Assembly (NCBI GenBank): GCA_021200075.1
Contig: JAJQGZ010000024.1
Coordinates: forward strand, 1 to 5,354
Reading direction: 5' to 3'
DNA length: 5,354 nt
Origin: Clostridiales bacterium
GTDB lineage: Bacteria > Bacillota > Clostridia > Oscillospirales > Acutalibacteraceae
A program made the position numbers and the translations under genes. This document shows positions 1 through 4,965 of the stretch, in pieces. Below the pieces are notes generated by a model. The model made no database searches and was not told the origin of the DNA. It saw only the letters and a program-made list of their open reading frames with translations. How positions within the stretch are numbered: the stretch's first letter is position 1; the number at the start of each line of letters is the position of its first letter.

Positions 1-548
1 GGGAAGCAATGACGGCATCCTTTTCCGTTGCCCAGAAAATCGAAACATACATGACCCTTCCTGCCAGTGCTTTGCTGACAACTCAGGCCACCTATACGGC
101 ACAGAATATCGGTGCCGAAAAACCGGAGCGAGTGATAACCGGTGCAAAGCATACGGTTATTCTTTCCGAACTCATTTCCATCTGCATTTTGTCCGCAGTA
201 TTTGTTTTTGCTGTCCCCATTGTAAATGCGTTTGGTTTGGGTACAGTGGCTGCCGGTTACTGCACCGCACACGTCCGGTGCGTGGCACTTTGCCTGATTC
301 CCTTTGCATCCTATTACCCGATACTGGGGCTGTTTCAAGGAGCGAATAACTCATTATACTCCACCTTTGTTGCTACCAGTGCTCTGGCTGTTCGAGTCAT
401 TTCTACCTATGTTTTGCAAGAAATCCCCGCTATCAGTTATCACATGATTTGGTGGAATGCGCTTTTCGGATGGGGACTTGGCTTTATTCTTACGTGGGTC
501 CACTTTTTCAGGGGAAAATGGAAAAGAGACGCTGCCCGGAGAACATAA
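1..548 (+). CDS. MATE-family multidrug/cation efflux transporter, C-terminal part (5' end outside window)
   Basis: This is the C-terminal portion of a MATE (NorM-like) membrane antiporter, which exports drugs or metabolites using a sodium or proton gradient. The frame is already open before the ATG at 9 (Glu-Ala precede it), and full MATE proteins are about 450 residues, so that ATG is internal and the gene is cut by the window edge. The segment SVAQKIE...TYTAQNIGAEKPERV matches the family's conserved cytoplasmic region (QNxGAxxxxR). It is followed by hydrophobic segments around residues 50-75, 85-135 and 145-165 counted from the ATG at 9, including RVISTYVLQ, and a basic tail (FFRGKWKRDAARR) typical of the MATE C-terminus. 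The stop is TAA at 546-548. The next gene is convergent, so this gene is transcriptionally separate from the replication genes. It may be host flanking DNA or cargo; the sequence does not decide. The substrate cannot be inferred. Confidence 0.85.
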   Translation, partial: EAMTASFSVAQKIETYMTLPASALLTTQATYTAQNIGAEKPERVITGAKHTVILSELISICILSAVFVFAVPIVNAFGLGTVAAGYCTAHVRCVALCLIPFASYYPILGLFQGANNSLYSTFVATSALAVRVISTYVLQEIPAISYHMIWWNALFGWGLGFILTWVHFFRGKWKRDAARRT

Positions 549-549
549 C

Positions 550-578
550 ATATGCGCAGATTGCAATCTGTCGCATAT
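550..578 (+). terminator. Hairpin directly after the MATE stop codon, possible terminator
   Basis: An inverted repeat begins two bases after the TAA. The left arm is 550-562 and the right arm 565-578. ATATGCG pairs with CGCATAT, and CAGATT pairs with AATCTG, with one bulged T at 571. The position is right for a transcript end, but the following bases (TCTGTTCC) are only weakly T-rich, so function as an intrinsic terminator is uncertain. From 579 to 667 there is only AT-rich sequence in which I see no feature. Confidence 0.45.
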
Positions 579-667
579 TCTGTTCCTTGCAAGCAAAGCA
601 GAGCGTTGCTCCGATTTAAATTGTCATTTTCAGATTTTTAAAATTTGAATATTCTGTCGTTTTGTAT

Positions 668-714
668 TTTCCTGCAATTCTATATAGAACTGCACCATAT
701 AGAATTGCAGGAAA
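668..714. repeat. Perfect 18-bp inverted repeat containing three copies of a 13-mer
   Basis: Arms 668-685 and 697-714 are exact reverse complements separated by 11 bases. The 13-mer ATATAGAAYTGCA occurs directly at 682-694 and 697-709 and inverted at 673-685, and a 12-bp palindrome (TTCTATATAGAA) sits at 678-689. Neither side carries a T-tract, so it does not look like a terminator. The arrangement resembles a multi-site operator or a recombinase/relaxosome binding site beside the oriT, but the binding protein is unknown. Confidence 0.7.
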
Positions 715-723
715 CAAGAGTTT

Positions 724-851
724 CCAAAGAGTACCCTCTTTGGTTCGGGGTCATCCAATAGTGGCGAACAGCGTCCTGTTGGCAGAGGTATCCAAAGGGG
801 ACAGCGTTCCCTTGGCGGGAGGTTTCCAAAGGAGGGCAGAGCACCCCTTGG
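724..851 (+). repeat. Four successive CCAA...TTGG hairpins upstream of the oriT
   Basis: Four imperfect stem-loops follow one another at a 31-37 nt period: 724-743, 755-782, 792-815 and 826-851. Each opens with CCAA and closes with TTGG. The first is a perfect 8-bp stem (CCAAAGAG/CTCTTTGG) with a 4-nt loop. The second pairs CCAATAG with CTGTTGG. The third and fourth pair CCAA plus a G-run with a C-run plus TTGG, with small bulges. Units three and four are also related in their flanks (GGTATCC and GGTTTCC). The array ends six bases before the oriT hairpin, so it may bind accessory relaxosome proteins or fold in single-stranded DNA. A structured RNA is the alternative. Confidence 0.65.
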
Positions 852-856
852 CGCAC

Positions 857-893
857 GATTTTGCTCGGCAAAGTCTAGTGTGTTATACCTTTT
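857..893 (+). other. oriT: Origin of transfer (oriT) of the MobV / pMV158 type
   Basis: A short hairpin (857-864 with 868-875, eight pairs including one G-T, loop TCG) is followed at once by TAGTGTGTTATACC (876-889). From established knowledge, the pMV158 oriT recognised by MobM has the same plan: an inverted repeat, then TAGTGTG/TTATAC with the cut between G and T. By analogy the nick here would fall between 882 and 883 on the plus strand. A MobV relaxase gene starts at 4966 on the same strand, which supports the call. The oddity is the roughly 4-kb gap between them, because MobV oriTs usually lie just upstream of mob. I see no second copy of the nick motif in the 247 bases directly before mob. 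Cleavage by this relaxase is inferred, not shown. Confidence 0.75.
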
Positions 894-1083
894 GTAACCG
901 CAGACGGCTTAAAGGGATTGAGACAAGTTCAGCTCAATCGGTTTAAGCCGTATGCAGCACGGAAACAGTCTGTACCGACGGCTCATCGGTGCAGGCTGTT
1001 TTTTGTGCGGGTTAAGCGGTATTGTTGATTTGAAGCCCTTGCGGAAAATCATCAATATCGCGTGGTTACAAAAGGTATATCAC
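880..1083 (+). other. Cloverleaf-like structured segment beginning at the oriT nick region
   Basis: The outer arms 880-899 (GTGTTATACCTTTTGTAACC) and 1064-1083 pair at 19 of 20 positions. Inside them are three more hairpins in tandem. The first is 904-922/933-951, with 17 of 19 pairs. The second is 964-978/986-1000, fully paired with two G-T pairs. The third is 1016-1031/1046-1061, with 14 Watson-Crick pairs, one G-T and one mismatch. The result is a closed multi-branch junction. Because the predicted nick (882/883) lies within the outer arm, this would be the first single-stranded DNA to leave the donor. Possible roles are a lagging-strand initiation site, a single-stranded promoter in the leading region, a relaxase re-joining structure or a structured RNA. 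From 1084 to 1141 I see nothing definite. Confidence 0.6.
964..1004 (+). terminator. Intrinsic terminator (middle arm of the cloverleaf)
   Basis: The stem 964-978/986-1000 has 15 consecutive pairs, two of them G-T, with a 7-nt loop. Its right arm runs into TTTTTT at 999-1004, the standard form of a rho-independent terminator for plus-strand transcription. No convincing gene lies between the MATE stop and this site, so it would end either MATE readthrough or a non-coding transcript across the hairpin array and oriT. The minus-strand side lacks a T-tract, so it should not terminate the opposing ATPase transcript. Confidence 0.7.
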
Positions 1084-1141
1084 GCCGTAGGCATCACGGT
1101 TGTGCACATCCGCCCACACAGCCTATCAAGCACGCCTGCTC

Positions 1142-2455
1142 CTAATATTTCAACTGCTCCAACGGCACTTCATGGAGCATTCTGTTTCGCGCTGCTTCGT
1201 GAACGCACCAATCGCTGAAACAGTTGACGCTGAAAATTATGATATGCGTGTTGTAATATAAATCGCTCATTTTCAATGCCTCATAAATATCCGTAATTTC
1301 ATTTTTTGTGAATTTATCATCAAGGCTTTTCGGCAGAATAAAAACAAAAAGCTCATCATCCGTTTGAACACAATAATCAAATACTATCTCAAGTCCGTTT
1401 TGGAATTTTACCGAAACGGATTTTTTCTTGCTTTCAATTTTTGCGCTGCGATAGCGAACTAAATAATCCCTATGTGACTGTTCTGTAAATCTTTTGCAAG
1501 CATCGTAAAATGCCGGAAGTGCGATTTCCTCATCAAGACTATTCATCACATATTCATAAAATTTCTCCGGCTGTGCTATTTGCATTGACCTTTTTCCGAG
1601 AATAAATTTTGCCCACGATTTAATATACGGATTGGCAAGATGATATGTTGACTGCTTGCCGGTAGATGATTTTTTCGCTATGACAAAATTATGCTCAATT
1701 AAAGCCTCAAGGTATTTGCCGCATTTGTTATTCGGAAATTCAATATCCTTTGCAATTTCGCTTAATCTGTGGTTTCCCGACGCTATGCTTTTAAGGATGG
1801 GATAATAGCTTTCCGGTTTGCGAAAAGCTTCCGTCAGCCATATCGGAACAGTTGTTGAATATACGGAATCATACTCAAGCATTGTCTTTACGTTTTCCTC
1901 AAAGCTTAAATTTTCATCAATCTCCTTTGCAACAGAATATAGCCCTCCCGTCAAAGCATACAACCGCAAAATTTCCTGTCGGTTATAATTAGTAAAAGCG
2001 CGAAAATAATCCTGCAAGGTGCGGTACCCTATTTCAATATCCGCTCTTGTTTTCTGTGCGGTGCCGGACATAAGACAAATCTGAATATAATCGGTTTGCC
2101 GGATATATTTTTTAAACGCCTCATAACAGCCGCCGTTATTTTCAAATATCAGCATAGTATTATTCATATTTCTCTTTTTAATAAAGGTGGTCACGGCTTC
2201 GTCCCAATCGTTGAAATATTCGGCTTCGGGCAAAAATTGCTCTCTGAAAGATTCAACCGCTAATCTGTCGGTCAAGCCATCAAAAGCAAGATAAAATGCA
2301 GATGAATGCGCACAGACATATTCTGCTGCTATCTTTGTCCCGCCGCAGCCCTTGGGAACGTAAACAGTAAATTCTTGTTTGGCGTTATTCAGTCTGAGAC
2401 AGAAGGAACACCACATTGAATAGATTGAGTTCAGTTCATTTTTAAAATCAAACAT
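1142..2455 (-). CDS. Degenerate archaeal-type ATPase / DUF234-family protein
   Basis: This 437-residue protein follows the plan of the bacterial and archaeal 'ATP-binding protein' family (archaeal ATPase domain plus C-terminal DUF234-like, PD-(D/E)XK-like region), but key residues are altered. The family's VVYGRRRVGKT P-loop corresponds to VYVPKGCGGT (31-40), where glycine stands in for the catalytic lysine. The Walker B strand (usually hydrophobic-DE) reads MLIFENN (101-107). The strand ending in GS appears as ICLMSGT (126-132). The TGG turn (169-171) and a winged-helix region (about 215-262; LKSIASGNHRLSEIAKDI) are well kept. The C-terminal segment (about 310-415) has LEIVFDY and ELFVFILPKS where nuclease-like members show an acidic residue and ExK. 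ATP hydrolysis is therefore doubtful, while DNA or protein binding remains possible. The ATG has AGGA at 2464-2467, eight bases upstream. The gene looks AT-rich beside the replication genes and points the opposite way. Its role is unknown. Confidence 0.75.
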   Translation of the reverse strand: MFDFKNELNSIYSMWCSFCLRLNNAKQEFTVYVPKGCGGTKIAAEYVCAHSSAFYLAFDGLTDRLAVESFREQFLPEAEYFNDWDEAVTTFIKKRNMNNTMLIFENNGGCYEAFKKYIRQTDYIQICLMSGTAQKTRADIEIGYRTLQDYFRAFTNYNRQEILRLYALTGGLYSVAKEIDENLSFEENVKTMLEYDSVYSTTVPIWLTEAFRKPESYYPILKSIASGNHRLSEIAKDIEFPNNKCGKYLEALIEHNFVIAKKSSTGKQSTYHLANPYIKSWAKFILGKRSMQIAQPEKFYEYVMNSLDEEIALPAFYDACKRFTEQSHRDYLVRYRSAKIESKKKSVSVKFQNGLEIVFDYCVQTDDELFVFILPKSLDDKFTKNEITDIYEALKMSDLYYNTHIIIFSVNCFSDWCVHEAARNRMLHEVPLEQLKY

Positions 2456-2467
2456 ATTATTAATCCT

Positions 2468-2480
2468 ATCATAATATGAT
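2468..2480. promoter_or_regulatory. Perfect palindrome in the 5' leader of the ATPase gene
   Basis: ATCATA-A-TATGAT is a perfect palindrome around a central A, directly upstream of the AGGA ribosome binding site of the minus-strand ATPase gene and inside AT-rich DNA with TATTAT and TATAAAA stretches suitable for a -10 box. An operator here could control the ATPase gene. The sequence is short and AT-rich, so chance occurrence is possible. Confidence 0.3.
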
Positions 2481-2602
2481 TTTATAATAATTTAATCACA
2501 AGTACCCGGTTTTATCTATACAAAATAAATTTTTTTCAAAAAAATATCCGCATAAAATCAAGCAATTTCGCTCGTTCACAAAAAGTTTACAATTAAAAGT
2601 GG

Positions 2603-2744
2603 CTCATAGCACCGTATTTGTCACGCTTTATGAGAGGGGATAAATGATAACCCTCGAAAACTGAATAGCCGTTACCGAGAAGGATATGACTTTGCGATGA
2701 AAGGAGCGAAGCGACGCCGGGGTGAGATTCCCGGGCAGGAATAG
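2603..2744 (+). promoter_or_regulatory. Structured leader upstream of the replication genes
   Basis: This lies in the 339-base gap between the divergent ATPase and zinc-finger genes. It contains CTCATA/TATGAG (2603-2608 with 2629-2634); a GAGGG/CCCTC stem (2634-2638 with 2651-2655) sharing its first base with the former; and CCGGGG/TCCCGG (2717-2722 with 2729-2734, one G-T pair) with loop TGAGAT. Two tiny frames overlap by ATGA: MTLR (2686-2700) and MKGAKRRRGEIPGQE (2697-2744). A promoter must lie upstream. TACAAT at 2588-2593 is a possible -10 box but lacks a good -35. This may be an RNA leader that controls the downstream operon, or simply an untranslated region. From 2481 to 2587 I see only AT-rich sequence. 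Confidence 0.4.
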
Positions 2745-2794
2745 AAAAACAATATCGGTGTGACGGTGAAAATCAACAAAAGGAGGAACGTCAT

Positions 2795-3403
2795 ATGACG
2801 ATTTTTGAACAAGTAAAAGCCGCAGTTCCGCTAAAGGACGCGGCGGAGCGTTACGGCTTCAAGGCGACGCGCACCTGTATGATACGCTGTCCGTTTCATA
2901 ATGACAGTAACCCAAGTATGAAGCTAAACCCGAGCTACTTCTACTGCTTCGGCTGCGGCGAAAACGGCGATGTGATTGATTTTGTAGGCAGGCTGTTCGG
3001 CATAAAGCCGATTGATGCGGCAAAGAAGTTGGCGACGGATTTCGGACTGGATTATGCTGCCGGTGAAGCTGTTATCAGACCTCAGGTATACCGTAAAGCT
3101 GACGTATACAACGACCGTGAGCGTGAGTGCTTCGGCGTATTATGCGATTATCTTCATCTTTTGGAGGAGTGGAAGATAACCTATGCGCCGAAAACACCTG
3201 ACGAGGACTTTGACGATAGGTTTGTTGAAGCCTGTCAAAGGCTCGGGTACATTGAGTATCTTATCTACTTTATCATTGATGAGGATATTGAAGATAGGCA
3301 CGAGGTTGTAAACGAGTTGATTACGAACGGCACAATAGGAAATTTACGAAAACGAATTGAAAAAATACGAGAGGAGAATCGATATGAGCAATATGAACAA
3401 TAA
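2795..3403 (+). CDS. CHC2 zinc-finger protein (DnaG primase N-terminal domain-like)
   Basis: This 202-residue protein begins with a CHC2 zinc-binding domain like that of DnaG primases, which contacts single-stranded template DNA. The zinc ligands are C32, H35, C51 and C54 (CPFH...YCFGC), followed by the characteristic GENGDVIDFVGRLFGIKPIDAAKKLA helix region (55-80). Residues 100-202 are largely helical and charged. No TOPRIM catalytic domain is visible, and the protein is far shorter than DnaG (about 600 residues), so it cannot be a complete primase by itself. The start is secure: AGGAGG at 2781-2786 lies eight bases before the ATG. Its 3' end overlaps the next gene by 20 bases, implying translational coupling with the SF3 helicase. 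Together they resemble the replication modules of integrative elements and plasmids in clostridia. A role in starting element replication is inferred. Confidence 0.88.
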   Translation: MTIFEQVKAAVPLKDAAERYGFKATRTCMIRCPFHNDSNPSMKLNPSYFYCFGCGENGDVIDFVGRLFGIKPIDAAKKLATDFGLDYAAGEAVIRPQVYRKADVYNDRERECFGVLCDYLHLLEEWKITYAPKTPDEDFDDRFVEACQRLGYIEYLIYFIIDEDIEDRHEVVNELITNGTIGNLRKRIEKIREENRYEQYEQ

Positions 3404-4718
3404 ACAAGAAATAACCCGTGAGGAAGGCGCAGTATTGTGGTTTGACGGAAAAAAGATTAACGAAGCGGTGTTCTGTGAGGAGTTTATCAAGGATTTCCCA
3501 ATGGTCTGCCTCAATAACACATTCTTCACCGTTGACGGCATGGTTAGCGACGAAAGTGCGATAAAGCAGGAAATATACAACCGTATAAAGCCGTATATCG
3601 TAACGGGACTATCCAAACGAGTGACAAGCATTGTCGATGTTTTGAAGCTCGAATGTGCGGTAAAATCAATGCCGATTTATCTTGACCGTATTCACGTCGC
3701 AAACGGTACGTACTTCTTAAAGCAGGGGTTTACGGAAAAGAAAATGTTTTGCAGAAACCGATTGCCGGTGGCGTACAACCCGGACGCGCCAAAGCCCGAA
3801 ACATGGCTGAGGTTCTTATCGGAGCTGTTGAACGATGAGGACATACCGACGCTTCAAGAGTTTATCGGCTACTGTCTTATCCCGTCAACAAAGGGTCAGA
3901 AAATGTTATTGCTTACGGGCAAAGGCGGCGAAGGCAAGAGCCGTATAGGCTTGGTGCTGCGGGCGTTGCTCGGCGACAATATGAACACGGGAAGTATCGC
4001 AAAGATTGAGACAAGCCCGTTCGCAAGAGCGGATTTGGAAAATGAGCTTGTGTTGCTCGACGATGATTTGAAGCTTGAGGCATTGCCGCAGACGAACCAC
4101 ATCAAAGCAATCATCACGGCTGAACTGCCAATGGATTTGGAGAAAAAGGGTAAGCAAAGCTATCAAGGTGACTTGTATGTAAGGTTTCTCGCACTCGGTA
4201 ACGGAACGCTGCAATCGCTCTATGACCGAAGCCTAGGATTTTTCCGCAGACAGATTATTTTGACCGCCAAAGAAAAAGCCGCCGACAGAACGGACGACCC
4301 GTATATTGCCGAAAAGATGTGCCTTGAAGCGAAGGGAATATTCCTCTGGGCATTGGAGGGACTGCGCCGCCTGATACAGAACGACTATCGGTTCACGATA
4401 AGCGAAGCCGCAAAGCAGAATATGGAATCGGCTGTTGCTGACGGCAACAACGTCATTGAATTTCTTGCGTCGGAGGGGTACGTCAGATTTGCCGAGGGCG
4501 TATATACAAGCTCAAAAAATTTGTACGGCGTTTACAAGCTATGGTGCGATGATAACGCACTCCCGCCGCTGTCACAGAGAAGCTTCTGCGCGTACTTGAA
4601 ACAAAATGAAAATACGTACAACGTAACTTATACCAACAAGATAAGTATCGGCATAGGTAAATATGTACGAGGATTTGTTGGCATTGAAGCACTGCAAGTA
4701 CCGCTTTTTAAAAACTGA
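3384..4718 (+). CDS. P4/D5-type SF3 DNA helicase (phage/plasmid primase-helicase family)
   Basis: This 444-residue protein carries the SF3/AAA+ helicase core of the phage P4 alpha and poxvirus D5 group, which unwinds origin DNA as a ring. Walker A is GKGGEGKS (179-186), Walker B is LVLLDDD (222-228), the motif C sensor strand is FLALGNG (268-274), and arginine-finger candidates lie in DRSLGFFRR (281-289). The region before residue 170 resembles the D5 N-terminal domain. The C-terminal part (about 360-440) looks like a winged helix for DNA binding. I see no primase catalytic domain. I chose the ATG at 3384 because AGGAG (3372-3376) sits seven bases before it; an in-frame TTG at 3357 has no such site. 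The gene overlaps the zinc-finger gene by 20 bases, so the two are probably co-translated. Stop TGA is at 4716-4718. If that TGA were read through, 23 more residues including KCTKCTK would follow. Confidence 0.88.
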   Translation: MSNMNNKQEITREEGAVLWFDGKKINEAVFCEEFIKDFPMVCLNNTFFTVDGMVSDESAIKQEIYNRIKPYIVTGLSKRVTSIVDVLKLECAVKSMPIYLDRIHVANGTYFLKQGFTEKKMFCRNRLPVAYNPDAPKPETWLRFLSELLNDEDIPTLQEFIGYCLIPSTKGQKMLLLTGKGGEGKSRIGLVLRALLGDNMNTGSIAKIETSPFARADLENELVLLDDDLKLEALPQTNHIKAIITAELPMDLEKKGKQSYQGDLYVRFLALGNGTLQSLYDRSLGFFRRQIILTAKEKAADRTDDPYIAEKMCLEAKGIFLWALEGLRRLIQNDYRFTISEAAKQNMESAVADGNNVIEFLASEGYVRFAEGVYTSSKNLYGVYKLWCDDNALPPLSQRSFCAYLKQNENTYNVTYTNKISIGIGKYVRGFVGIEALQVPLFKN

Positions 4719-4737
4719 CGTGAGTCGGGAAACAAGT

Positions 4738-4916
4738 GTACTAAGTGTACCAAACGTATAAAATGCAGTAAATATGCGGTTTTTTGGTAGTACAGACACG
4801 GAACAATATATGTACGTTGGTACGGAAAAATGTACAGATTGGTACGGATAGCCAAAAATGAAAAGCCTTAAAAACCCAGTAAAACAGCGGCTTTGTACGG
4901 GCGGTACACATAGTAC
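4738..4916. repeat. GTAC-rich repeat array between the helicase and mob genes
   Basis: Ten GTAC tetramers start at 4738, 4747, 4790, 4812, 4820, 4832, 4842, 4895, 4904 and 4913, against fewer than one expected by chance in this length. Several are spaced exactly nine bases apart: AAGTGTAC twice at 4734-4750, and GTACACATA twice at 4904-4921. A related longer unit, ATGTAC...TTGGTACGGA, is repeated at 4810-4825 and 4830-4847. GTAC is its own reverse complement, so these could be half-sites for a dimeric or oligomeric protein, either as replication iterons or as operators of the mob gene. GTAC is also fairly frequent near the 3' end of the helicase gene. The binding protein is unknown. Confidence 0.65.
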
Positions 4917-4923
4917 ACATATT
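4893..4923 (+). promoter_or_regulatory. Candidate promoter of the mob gene overlapping the GTAC repeats
   Basis: TTGTAC (4893-4898) resembles a -35 box and CATATT (4918-4923) a weak -10 box, at a long 19-base spacing. The last three GTAC sites fall within it, which would suit autoregulation by a repeat-binding protein. Downstream are an eight-base T-run (4941-4948) and the mob ribosome binding site. This is a weak sequence match only. Confidence 0.25.
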
Positions 4924-4965
4924 TTAAGGTCACTACAGAATTTTTTTTACGAGGAGGAACACACA

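Noticed and set aside
668..714. The 18-bp inverted repeat as an intrinsic terminator
   Set aside because: Neither strand has a T-tract after the stem, and the stem is AT-rich.
724..851. The four repeat units as a CRISPR array
   Set aside because: The units are hairpins with variable interior and spacing and no identical direct repeats, and no cas gene is present.
662..946. Open frame of 94 codons across the hairpin array and oriT on the plus strand
   Set aside because: It has no ribosome binding site and reads straight through four hairpins and the oriT, and its sequence is explained by the repeat units, so coding is unlikely.
952..1218. Open frame of 88 codons over the terminator and cloverleaf arms, running into the ATPase gene
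   Set aside because: It has no ribosome binding site, covers a terminator and two long inverted repeats, and overlaps the 3' end of the well-supported minus-strand gene.
2653..2668. Resemblance of the CTCGAAAACTGAATAG segment to rRNA spacer sequence
   Set aside because: The match is short, there is no adjoining rRNA or tRNA gene, and it follows directly on a leader hairpin.
3357..3383. Upstream TTG start for the helicase
   Set aside because: It has no ribosome binding site, whereas the ATG at 3384 has AGGAG at a seven-base spacing.
4861..4894. AAAGCC/GGCTTT inverted repeat as terminator of the helicase gene
   Set aside because: The stem is only six pairs with a loop of about 20 bases and no T-tract follows, so support is too weak.
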